A stretch of DNA of 32,548 nt from the NCBI GenBank assembly GCA_947624195.1, contig CANQJH010000020.1, positions 1 to 32,548 of the forward strand. Direction: 5' to 3'. This document shows, piece after piece, positions 8,031 through 16,089 of this stretch. Below the pieces are notes generated by a model. It did not search any database. It saw nothing but the letters and a program-made list of their open reading frames with translations, and had not been told where the DNA came from. Each line of letters starts with the position of its first letter. The stretch's first letter is position 1. This stretch comes from an uncultured Clostridia bacterium. Lineage in GTDB: Bacteria > Bacillota > Clostridia > TANB77 > CAG-508. The position numbers were made by a program, and so were the translations under genes.

Positions 8031-11000
8031 TTGTTAGTAACTTTAATAGGAAAAAACTCTATATATAAAATTGTTTTACCACAGATTGTGGATGGAAATT
8101 ATTGGATTACAGACAAAAATACAGAAAAAGAAAAAAAGATACTAAATATAGAATCAATTGATGGAAAATGGCAGATAAGAAGTAATAGTAATGTAAAAAT
8201 AATTAATCCACAATGTGTGAAAATACATGATAATAATATAGAAATATCCAATTTGAGAGAGACGATACTTAGCCAAATCAATTTAATTGAAAATGCTATG
8301 AATGTTGTTGCTATAGGAAATACAAATGAATTATTTATTGTATATTGTTCACCTGTTTTTGAGGATAATTTATTACAACTAGAATTAAAGAATTTTCAAG
8401 AGATTTTAATTGGAAATAGTGCACAATGTAATATTATTTATAAAAATGCGCTTGTAGCCAGTAGACATGCTCGAATTTTTAGAAACAACAATAAATTAAT
8501 AATTCAAAATTTAGATAAAAAATTTGGAACTTTTGTCAATGGTAAGCCAATTCAAAATAACTATACAGTACTAATGAATGGTGATGTTGTATTTATTATG
8601 GGGCTTAAATTTTTTGTAATAGCAAATAGTTTATTTATTAATAACCCAAAAGGATATATGACATTTGACCAAAATATTTTTAGATTAGTTGAATCAAATA
8701 AACAAGTAGAACAAATACAAGATGAAGAAACAGAAGATGGCAATGATGATATAGAGTTATATTCAGAAGATGATTATTTTTTTAGAGCTCCTAGAATAAC
8801 TAATGTAATTGAACGTGAAAATGTTAAAATAGATGCGCCACCACATTCTGAAAATAAGGAAGAAATGCCAGCTATTTTAACGATAGGTTCCTCATTGACA
8901 ATGGGAATTATAATGGTTATTTCAATGATAAACTCAATAAGTGGGTTAACTCAAGGTACAGCATCAATACAAGAAACTGTACTTTCATTTCTTATGTCAT
9001 TTGCAATGTTAGTAAGCATGCTTCTTTTTCCTATACTAACAACAAGATATGAAAAAAACAGAAAAATACGATATGAAGAAAAACGTCAAAAAAGATATAA
9101 AGATTATCTTAATAAAAAAGGTAGATATATAGAAAAAATTAGATATAAGCAAAGAAAAATTTTATTTGAAAATTATGTCTCTGCAGAAGAATGTGCAAAG
9201 ATTATTTTTAATAAAAGTGGACGTTTATGGGAAAGAAAAATTGAAAATCACGATTTTCTAACTGTTAGATGGGGAATAGGTGAAGTTCCCCTTAATATTG
9301 ATATTCAATGTCCAGAAGAACAATTTTCTATGGAAGATGACAATTTAATAGAAATGGTAAATAATCTCGTATATAATTTTAAAACAATAAAAGAAGCACC
9401 AATAGTTACTTCATTAGCAGAAAAAAATATTATGGGATTTGTTCATAACGAAAATGAAAAAATAGAAAACATAATAAGGAACTTAATTATTCAATTGATT
9501 GCGTTTCACAGTTATGAAGATTTAAAATTAGTATTTTTGTTGAAAAAGGACAACATCGAAAAATGGGAATATGTAAAAATGTTGCCACATGTATGGGATG
9601 ACACAAAACAAGTTAGATTTTTTGCTGATGATTACGATGATATGAAAGAACTTTCAAAATATTTAGAAGAAGAATTTAAAAATAGACAACAATATGAAAA
9701 TATGGATTATAAATCTTTTGCACCTTATTATTTAATTATTACAGATGATTTTAAAAAGGTAGAAAATTTACAAATTATTACTCAGATATTAAAAAGTAAA
9801 GTAAATATGGGATTTAGTATATTTTGCATTACTGCAGATATGTTACAGTTGCCAAATGAGTGTAAAATGTTTATTAATTACCAAAATGGTAAAGGATTAA
9901 TTTTCCAAAATGAAATATCTTCTGGTAACCAAAGGCAAATAAAATTTGATACATCTAGTAATTTTTACTTTCCAAAAATCAGTTATACTTTGGCAAACAT
10001 ACCAATTAGATATTCTAATTCTAGAAAAATGTTATTACCTAATAGTTATACTTTTTTAGAAATGTATGATGTTGGATGCATTGAACAATTAAATATATTA
10101 GATAGATGGAGAAGAAATGATTCAACTTTATCATTAAAAGCGCAAGTAGGTATTGATGCAAATGGAATGCCAATTGCACTAGATATCCATGAAAAATTTC
10201 ATGGACCTCATGGACTAATTGCTGGAACAACAGGGTCTGGAAAAAGTGAATTTATTATTACGTATATATTATCACTTGCAATAAATTATCACCCAGATGA
10301 TATTGCATTTGTGTTGATTGATTATAAAGGTGGAGGTCTAGCAGGTGCTTTTCAAAAGAAAGACATTAAATTACCACACCTAGTTGGAGTCATTACAAAT
10401 CTTGATAAAGCAGGACTTCAAAGGTCTTTAGATTCAATTCAAAGTGAATTAAGAAGAAGACAAGTTATATTCAATGAAGCAAAAAATCTGGTTGATGAGG
10501 GAACAATGGACATATACAAATATCAAAAGTTATACCATGAGGGAATGGTAAAAAAAGCTGTTCCTCATTTGATAATTGTGTGTGATGAATTTGCAGAATT
10601 AAAACAACAACAAGAAGAGTTTATGGATGAATTAATGAGTGTATCAAGAATTGGTAGAAGTTTGGGAGTTCATCTAATATTAGCAACTCAAAAACCAGCA
10701 GGAATAGTAAATGACCAAATACGTAGTAATAGTAAATTTGCTGTTTGTCTAAAAGTGCAAGATAGTGAAGATAGTATGGATTTAATTAAAAGACCAGATG
10801 CTGCAAAACTAAAAAAAGCAGGACAATTTTATTTACAAGTAGGTAACAATGAATACTTTGTTTTAGGTCAATCAGCATGGTCTGGAGCACCATATTTTCC
10901 ATCAAATGTTGTAACAAAAAATCTAGATAATTCAGTGGAAATAATATCTAACATAGGTGTTCCAATAAAGAAATTAGATGATTCATCAAGAAAGTCAATC

Positions 11001-12626
11001 GTAAAAAAAGGAGAACAATTAACTAATGTAGTTAAATATTTGAGTGAATTAGCAGAACACGAAAATATAAAATCAGAAAATTTATGGTTAGAAAATATTC
11101 CAGAGACAATTTTTGTAGAACAAATAAGGGAAAAATACAATATAACAAATGAACAAAACAATGTAAATGTCGTTATAGGCGAATTTGACGATCCTTTTAA
11201 TCAAAGGCAAGGACCAGTAAATATTGACTTGTTAAAAGCAGGAAATATCGCGATTTATGGAAATGCAGAAAGTGGAAAAGAAACATTACTAAGTACTATA
11301 GTATATGATTTAATGACCAATCACTCAACACAAGAAGTATCAATTTATATATTAGATTTTGGAACAGAGGCACTAAAAATATTCAAAAAAAGTCCTCACG
11401 TTGGAGATATAGTTTTTATTAATGACACTGAAAAAATTAATAGATTTTTTGATATGATTCAAAGTGAAATAGACAATAGAAAATCAATATTGTCTGATTA
11501 TAATGGAGATTATAATCTTTTCATAAATACCAGTGGTAAACCAATGCCAGAAATAGTCATAATACTAAATAATTATGAAGCATTTGCTGAAAATTATGAA
11601 AATGAATATGATGATATTTTATTGATTTTAACTAGAGAGGGACTAAAATGTGGAATTTCATTTATTGTAACCACAAGTGCTTATACAGACATGAGATATC
11701 GTTTGACTCAGAATTTTAAACAGAAAATAGCACTACAGATTAATAGTGAAGATGATTATCTAAGTATTTTTGATAATGTAGGTAAAAAAAGACCATCACA
11801 TATGTTTGGTAGAGGATTGATTAGCTTAGCAGGTGATATATATGAATTTCAAACTGCGAAAATTTGTGAAGCGGGAGAATATAATACACATATAAACCAA
11901 ATAATAGAAAAATTAAATGCAGAAAATCCTGTATCTGCAAATCCTATACCAGTTATACCAGACAAAGTAGAGCTAAGTGATGTCAAGGAATTTATGAAAG
12001 ATATACAAACTGTTCCAATTGGTATAACTAAAAAAGAGCTTAAGATATATAATTATAACTTCAAAAGGAATCTTATGAACTTAATTGTATCTAAAAACAT
12101 AGAAGAATCTATTAAGTTTACCTTTTATATTTTACAATTGATAAAAAATTTAGATGATATTGAAATAAAAATTTTTGATGCAGAAAAGATTTTACCAAGC
12201 AAACAAAAAGACTTGAAAGATAATTTTGAGAAATTTGTAGCAGAAATTGAAAATAATACAACATTTACGCTTTGCTTTATTATTGGAATTGATAAGCTTA
12301 TAAATGAAATATTAGAAGATGGAACTATACTTACAGATGCAATAAAAAAAGCAGAAGAAAATGAAAATTATAGTTTTGTAATTGTTGAAAATTCAAACAA
12401 AATAAAAGATCATGAATACGATGAGTGGTATAAAAATTATATTTCTGGAGATACGGGAATATGGGTAGGAAATGGAATTGATGATCAATATACAATAAAT
12501 ATAAGTTCAGAAAGAAGCGAGCTAGTAAATAATTGTGGTTGTACTTTTGGATATGTGATAAAACAGGGAATGGCAACATTGATAAAACTTATTGGAATGA
12601 AAGAAGAAGGGGAAGACGATGAATAA
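8031..12626 (+). CDS. essC: EssC, FtsK/SpoIIIE-type ATPase of the type VIIb secretion system
   Basis: 1531 residues, normal EssC length. A forkhead-associated fold lies near residues 120-200 (ILIGNSAQCN, SRHARI, GTFVNG). Two membrane spans follow (about 283-303 and 318-340), then tandem ATPase domains. Domain 1 has an intact Walker A, GTTGSGKS at 732-739, and Walker B ending D852-E853. Domain 2 has a degenerate Walker A ending GKET (near 1077-1085) and a weak Walker B (IVIILNNYEAF). The third module has no recognisable P-loop. This fits EssC, where the first motor drives transport and later ones bind substrate. The start is TTG, seven bases after AAGAGGTGAT. It overlaps esaB by eight bases. 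No in-frame CGG occurs in its 1531 codons. Confidence 0.96.
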   Translation: MLVTLIGKNSIYKIVLPQIVDGNYWITDKNTEKEKKILNIESIDGKWQIRSNSNVKIINPQCVKIHDNNIEISNLRETILSQINLIENAMNVVAIGNTNELFIVYCSPVFEDNLLQLELKNFQEILIGNSAQCNIIYKNALVASRHARIFRNNNKLIIQNLDKKFGTFVNGKPIQNNYTVLMNGDVVFIMGLKFFVIANSLFINNPKGYMTFDQNIFRLVESNKQVEQIQDEETEDGNDDIELYSEDDYFFRAPRITNVIERENVKIDAPPHSENKEEMPAILTIGSSLTMGIIMVISMINSISGLTQGTASIQETVLSFLMSFAMLVSMLLFPILTTRYEKNRKIRYEEKRQKRYKDYLNKKGRYIEKIRYKQRKILFENYVSAEECAKIIFNKSGRLWERKIENHDFLTVRWGIGEVPLNIDIQCPEEQFSMEDDNLIEMVNNLVYNFKTIKEAPIVTSLAEKNIMGFVHNENEKIENIIRNLIIQLIAFHSYEDLKLVFLLKKDNIEKWEYVKMLPHVWDDTKQVRFFADDYDDMKELSKYLEEEFKNRQQYENMDYKSFAPYYLIITDDFKKVENLQIITQILKSKVNMGFSIFCITADMLQLPNECKMFINYQNGKGLIFQNEISSGNQRQIKFDTSSNFYFPKISYTLANIPIRYSNSRKMLLPNSYTFLEMYDVGCIEQLNILDRWRRNDSTLSLKAQVGIDANGMPIALDIHEKFHGPHGLIAGTTGSGKSEFIITYILSLAINYHPDDIAFVLIDYKGGGLAGAFQKKDIKLPHLVGVITNLDKAGLQRSLDSIQSELRRRQVIFNEAKNLVDEGTMDIYKYQKLYHEGMVKKAVPHLIIVCDEFAELKQQQEEFMDELMSVSRIGRSLGVHLILATQKPAGIVNDQIRSNSKFAVCLKVQDSEDSMDLIKRPDAAKLKKAGQFYLQVGNNEYFVLGQSAWSGAPYFPSNVVTKNLDNSVEIISNIGVPIKKLDDSSRKSIVKKGEQLTNVVKYLSELAEHENIKSENLWLENIPETIFVEQIREKYNITNEQNNVNVVIGEFDDPFNQRQGPVNIDLLKAGNIAIYGNAESGKETLLSTIVYDLMTNHSTQEVSIYILDFGTEALKIFKKSPHVGDIVFINDTEKINRFFDMIQSEIDNRKSILSDYNGDYNLFINTSGKPMPEIVIILNNYEAFAENYENEYDDILLILTREGLKCGISFIVTTSAYTDMRYRLTQNFKQKIALQINSEDDYLSIFDNVGKKRPSHMFGRGLISLAGDIYEFQTAKICEAGEYNTHINQIIEKLNAENPVSANPIPVIPDKVELSDVKEFMKDIQTVPIGITKKELKIYNYNFKRNLMNLIVSKNIEESIKFTFYILQLIKNLDDIEIKIFDAEKILPSKQKDLKDNFEKFVAEIENNTTFTLCFIIGIDKLINEILEDGTILTDAIKKAEENENYSFVIVENSNKIKDHEYDEWYKNYISGDTGIWVGNGIDDQYTINISSERSELVNNCGCTFGYVIKQGMATLIKLIGMKEEGEDDE

Positions 12627-12873
12627 TAAAGTATTAATAAGATTATACATTCCAGCACTTGACTGTAAATATGATGTTTGGATACCAATAAACAAGAAAA
12701 TTTATACTGTAATTACTTTGTTAATAAAGGCAGTAAATGAATTAAGTGGAGGTTATTACAGACCTAGTAAAATGCCAGTGTTATATGATAAAATAACATC
12801 TAGAGAATATGACCTAAATTCTAAAGTAAAGGATGTCGGCATTAAGAATGGAGCAGAAGTTATATTGAATTAA
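12619..12873 (+). CDS. esaB: EsaB/YukD-like ubiquitin-fold protein
   Basis: 84 residues with the YukD/EsaB pattern: an N-terminal beta strand with VLIRLYIP, a helix with ITLLIKAVNELSGG, and a C-terminal DVGIKNGAEVIL turn and strand typical of ubiquitin-like folds. EsaB is a cytoplasmic core component of type VIIb systems and usually lies beside essC, as here (overlap 12619-12626). It ends the recognisable secretion locus. Confidence 0.88.
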   Translation: MNNKVLIRLYIPALDCKYDVWIPINKKIYTVITLLIKAVNELSGGYYRPSKMPVLYDKITSREYDLNSKVKDVGIKNGAEVILN

Positions 12874-12903
12874 TGCCTGTTTAATTAAAAAATAATTTGT
12901 ATT

Positions 12904-12963
12904 TTGTCAAAAATGGGGGCGTATGCGACTGATAATGTCAAACATACTGTCCCCTTTTGACAA
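12904..12963. repeat. 60-base imperfect inverted repeat
   Basis: The outer arms TTGTCAAAA (12904-12912) and TTTTGACAA (12955-12963) pair perfectly. Inner GTATG (12921-12925) and CATAC (12943-12947) also pair, with a G-run facing a C-run between them. There is no T-run, so it is not a clear terminator. It may be a relic of an insertion element or MITE, or a structured RNA. I see no gene in 12874-13104. Confidence 0.55.
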
Positions 12964-13052
12964 CGATAAGAAAACTAAAAAAGAATAACTATGTCAAGTG
13001 AAAAAGTAAATGCAATTCTGTAAAAAGAACAGAAATATTTTTAATAAATGTC

Positions 13053-13081
13053 TTGAAATTATTAATTTTTTATGTTATTAT
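13053..13081 (+). promoter_or_regulatory. Promoter of tRNA-Pro
   Basis: TTGAAA (13053-13058), 17-bp spacer, TATTAT (13076-13081), 23 bases before the tRNA. Confidence 0.75.
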
Positions 13082-13104
13082 ATATAGGTACATAAAATTA
13101 ATTT

Positions 13105-13180
13105 CGAGGTGTGGCTCAGTTGGTAGAGCGCGTGGTTTGGGACCATGAGGCCGCAGGTTCGATCCCTGTCACCTCGACCA
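13105..13180 (+). tRNA. tRNA-Pro (anticodon TGG)
   Basis: Cloverleaf with acceptor stem CGAGGTG/CACCTCG, D-arm GCTC/GAGC, anticodon loop TTTGGGA giving anticodon TGG, a TTCGATC T-loop and an encoded CCA end. Confidence 0.96.
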
Positions 13181-13241
13181 TAAATGACCGTTTTTGGAGA
13201 ATAATTCTTTAGAAATCAAAAGCAGTCAAGAGACCTCAAAA

Positions 13242-13283
13242 ATGCTATTCTCTAAAATGTTTAGAGAATAGCATAATTTTTTT
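13242..13283 (+). terminator. Rho-independent terminator after tRNA-Pro
   Basis: A perfect 15-bp stem (13242-13256 with 13260-13274) followed by an AATTTTTTT tract. Confidence 0.88.
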
Positions 13284-13389
13284 GCTATTTTCCAAACATT
13301 TAGATTACAATATGCATATTGAGAGTTTATTATTTGACTTTACACGATGGATATGGCAGAATTTATTTGTTAAAATTGGAGGCAAAACT

Positions 13390-14070
13390 ATGGCCGTTTT
13401 TGAATTTGCATTAAACAATAAAGAATACTTAGAAGATTTAATTACAAGAAGTACCTATCATTCAAATGGTATTGAGGGCAGTACTTTAACATATGCCGAA
13501 ACATATGCTATTCTTTATAATGATAATAGCTTTAAAATACAAGGAAAAGAACCAAGAGAAATATATGAAGCTATTAATCATAAAAAGGCATTAGAACTTG
13601 TATTTGACAATTTAAGAGAAAATGCAGATTTTGATGAAAGATTTATTAAACATTTAAATGAAACAATAAATAAAGATATCAAAGATACTAGAGGATATAG
13701 AAAAGTACAAGTATTTATTAATGGTACGGAGTATATACCACCAGAACCTGAAAAGGTTCCAAATTTAATGAACTACTTTATTTATAATTACAACCATGAT
13801 GAACAAGATATTTTTCTAAAAATAGCAACATATCACACTGAATTTGAAAGAATACATCCTTTTGAAGATGGAAATGGAAGAACAGGTAGATTACTACTAA
13901 ATTATGAATTATTAAAAAATAATATACCTCCTGTTGTTATAACAAAAGACGATAGAGTTAAATATTTCGAATATTTAAACAATCAAGATATACTTGGTTT
14001 AGCAGAATTTTTAAGAAATTTATCTACAAAAGAAAGAGAAAGAATGGAGAAATTTGGGTATAAGGATTAG
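13390..14070 (+). CDS. Fic family protein with N-terminal inhibitory helix (class II-like)
   Basis: 226 residues from ATG 13390, chosen because TTGGAGG lies seven bases upstream; a longer frame from TTG 13282 begins inside the tRNA terminator. The Fic core HPFEDGNGRTGR starts at His156 and is complete, so nucleotidyl transfer (usually AMPylation) to a Ser, Thr or Tyr hydroxyl is expected. The N-terminal SNGIEG matches the S/T-x-x-x-E-G/N motif of an inhibitory helix whose Glu blocks ATP, so it is probably autoinhibited. No separate antitoxin gene is visible. The target is unknown. Confidence 0.9.
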   Translation: MAVFEFALNNKEYLEDLITRSTYHSNGIEGSTLTYAETYAILYNDNSFKIQGKEPREIYEAINHKKALELVFDNLRENADFDERFIKHLNETINKDIKDTRGYRKVQVFINGTEYIPPEPEKVPNLMNYFIYNYNHDEQDIFLKIATYHTEFERIHPFEDGNGRTGRLLLNYELLKNNIPPVVITKDDRVKYFEYLNNQDILGLAEFLRNLSTKERERMEKFGYKD

Positions 14071-14155
14071 AAAATATGGCAAAGAAAGTACAATAGTTGA
14101 TTGTGTATCAAAACATATAAGAATTTTAAGAGCGGGACCAATTTCACTAGAACAA

Positions 14156-14197
14156 AATATGGAAGCAATAAAAAATTAATTGCTCCCATATTTTTTT
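14156..14197. terminator. Terminator between convergent fic and cupin genes
   Basis: A 14-bp stem with one mismatch (14156-14169 with 14179-14192) followed by a T-run. It can serve the rightward fic transcript and, because of its symmetry, may also affect the leftward gene ending at 14207. Confidence 0.75.
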
Positions 14198-14206
14198 AAA
14201 ATCAAA

Positions 14207-14941
14207 TTATAACTTATCATATTCTTCATCTTTAACAGGTTCTAGCCACTCGTTTGATGCATTTTCTCCTGGGATTTCTACTGCAATATGGCTAAACCAA
14301 GAATCTCTTTTGGCTCCATGCCAATGCTTTACATTAGCAGGAATGACAACAATATCTCCAACTTTTAAACTTTGTGCAGGTTTTCCTTCTTCTTGATACC
14401 AACCTTCTCCTTCAACACAAATTAAAACTTGACCTCCACCTTTAGTAGCCTTATGGATATGCCAATTGTTTCTGCATCCAGGCTCAAAAGTTACATTTGC
14501 AAATCCAACTCCGTCCTCTGTTTTAGCAAGTGGCTTTAAGTATGAATTTCCAATAAAGAATTTTGCAAAGTTTACATTTGGTTCACCGATACCAAAGGCT
14601 CCACCGTGAACTTCGGTGGCGTCATCATCTGCGTACACTTCATTTATCATAGGAAATGTACTCCAAGCCTTTGGCCAACCTGTATAAAAAGCAAGTTGTG
14701 TTACGATTTCAACGACCTCTTCCTTTTTTATTCCATGATTCTTTCCCATTATTAAATGTGATTTTAATTGTGGAAACAATCCTTGAGCCATTAAAGCTGA
14801 AATGGTAATCATGCTTCTGTCTCTTAGTGATAGCTTATCTTCGCGGCTCCAAATCTCTCCAAATAATACATCATCATTAAGCTGCGCAAATTTTGGCGCT
14901 AAACCTCCTAAATTATCTCTACCTGCTGTTTGTTTTTCCAT
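14207..14941 (-). CDS. Carboxymuconolactone decarboxylase-family / cupin fusion protein
   Basis: 244 residues in two domains. The N-terminal ~105 residues resemble carboxymuconolactone decarboxylase/AhpD-like proteins (RDRSMITISALMAQG, then a HLIMGKNHG helix) but lack the AhpD CxxC pair. The C-terminal ~115 residues are a cupin with metal-ligand candidates in NWHIHKA, the GEGWYQEEG strand and VKHWHGA. Such fusions are common in gut anaerobes and usually annotated only by domain; redox or quinone-related roles are guesses. It has a weak AAAGGAA about 13 bases before the ATG. The adjacent minus-strand gene upstream may share its transcript. Confidence 0.85.
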   Translation of the reverse strand: MEKQTAGRDNLGGLAPKFAQLNDDVLFGEIWSREDKLSLRDRSMITISALMAQGLFPQLKSHLIMGKNHGIKKEEVVEIVTQLAFYTGWPKAWSTFPMINEVYADDDATEVHGGAFGIGEPNVNFAKFFIGNSYLKPLAKTEDGVGFANVTFEPGCRNNWHIHKATKGGGQVLICVEGEGWYQEEGKPAQSLKVGDIVVIPANVKHWHGAKRDSWFSHIAVEIPGENASNEWLEPVKDEEYDKL

Positions 14942-14993
14942 AATACATCAATTCCTTTCTTTTATATATTTGCTTTAAAGCATATTAAATTAT

Positions 14994-15746
14994 TTATAGT
15001 GTTTTATTTTTTATTATGTCCTTTATAACTTCTCCAGATATGATTAATCCTGCTACTGATGGAACAAAAGATATACTTCCTGGAGGAAGTTTTTTATTTG
15101 ATTCTACTTCAGAAGAACATTCACATTCTGTTTTACTATTGACCTCTGCACCTTGTTCTAATTTTATTGGTTCTTCCTTTGAATAAACCACCTTAAGCTC
15201 CGTGATTCCTCTTGATTTTAATTCTTTTCTCATAATTTTAGCCAATGGACAGATACTTGTTTTATAAATATCTGCTACTTCGAATTTAGTTGGATCCAAT
15301 TTGTTGCCGGTTCCCATACATGATACAATTGGGATTTTTAACTCTTTTGCTCTTACAACTAATTCTATTTTAGCGGTTACTGTGTCTACTGCATCTACAA
15401 TATAATCAATGGAATTATCTATAATTCCTGTACTGCCTGGCATAAAAAATGTTTGATAAGTTTTTACTTTTGCACTTGGGTTAATATCTAATATTCTTTC
15501 TTTTGCAATTTCGACTTTAGGCTTTCCTATTGTTTTGTGAGTAGCGATGATTTGTCTGTTTAAATTGATGATGTCAACTTCGTCATTATCAACTAATATA
15601 AAATTGCCTATTCCTGCTCTGGCTAATCCTTCTACTACAAACGAGCCTACTCCTCCAAGTCCAAAGACTGCAACCTTTGCCTTTTGTAGTTTGTTGATTC
15701 CGTCTTTTCCAATTAATAATTCTGTTCTTGAATATTGATTAAGCAT
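14994..15746 (-). CDS. tcdA: TcdA/CsdL-like tRNA threonylcarbamoyladenosine dehydratase (ThiF/E1 family)
   Basis: 250 residues from the ATG at 15746, chosen because AAGAAAGG sits seven bases before it; an in-frame ATG at 15776 lacks one. The N-terminal SRTELLIGKDGINKL and the nucleotide-binding GLGGVGSFVVEGLARAG, then DNDEVDIINLNRQ, are hallmarks of the ThiF/MoeB/HesA adenylating fold. The later SCMGTGNKLDP and SICPLAKIMRKELK segments are those of TcdA, which makes cyclic t6A at A37 of ANN-decoding tRNAs using ATP. It is minus-strand, 52 bases before the cupin gene, possibly co-transcribed. The gap 15747-16089 holds the promoter of the next rightward gene and AT-rich sequence with no clear minus-strand promoter. 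Confidence 0.88.
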   Translation of the reverse strand: MLNQYSRTELLIGKDGINKLQKAKVAVFGLGGVGSFVVEGLARAGIGNFILVDNDEVDIINLNRQIIATHKTIGKPKVEIAKERILDINPSAKVKTYQTFFMPGSTGIIDNSIDYIVDAVDTVTAKIELVVRAKELKIPIVSCMGTGNKLDPTKFEVADIYKTSICPLAKIMRKELKSRGITELKVVYSKEEPIKLEQGAEVNSKTECECSSEVESNKKLPPGSISFVPSVAGLIISGEVIKDIIKNKTL

Positions 15747-15964
15747 TTTCTTACCTTTCTTTAAATTTAGCTGCATTTCGTTTTTTAAAATGGCTCATAT
15801 AAAATAACTCTTTATTAATTTTATTATAATATATTTTCCATCAATTAATATAATGAAATTATAACAAAAAAATAAACAGTTGTAAATAAAATATATTTTG
15901 TTTTTGTTATCAGAAAAATATAGATAAATCATTCATTTATTTTAAGATAAAACTTGTAAATAAA

Positions 15965-15993
15965 TTGACTAAATAGCAAAAAAGTGATATTAT
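15965..15993 (+). promoter_or_regulatory. Promoter of the MMPL gene
   Basis: TTGACT (15965-15970), 17-bp spacer, TATTAT (15988-15993), about 97 bases before the ATG at 16090, which has GAAAGGAG upstream. Confidence 0.7.
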
Positions 15994-16089
15994 ATAAGTT
16001 AGGCAAATGCGATATTAACAAGGTTAAAACAGAATTTAATGGAACATTAATAATTATATAAAAGTGAAAGGAGAAATTTAAAATATATA

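Noticed and set aside
13282-13389. N-terminal extension of the Fic protein from TTG 13282
   Set aside because: It begins inside the tRNA terminator, while ATG 13390 has a good ribosome binding site at the right spacing.
14072-14179. Open stretch of ~35 codons after fic, in another frame, ending in the terminator
   Set aside because: No start, no ribosome binding site and no recognisable family; perhaps a gene remnant, but I cannot support it.
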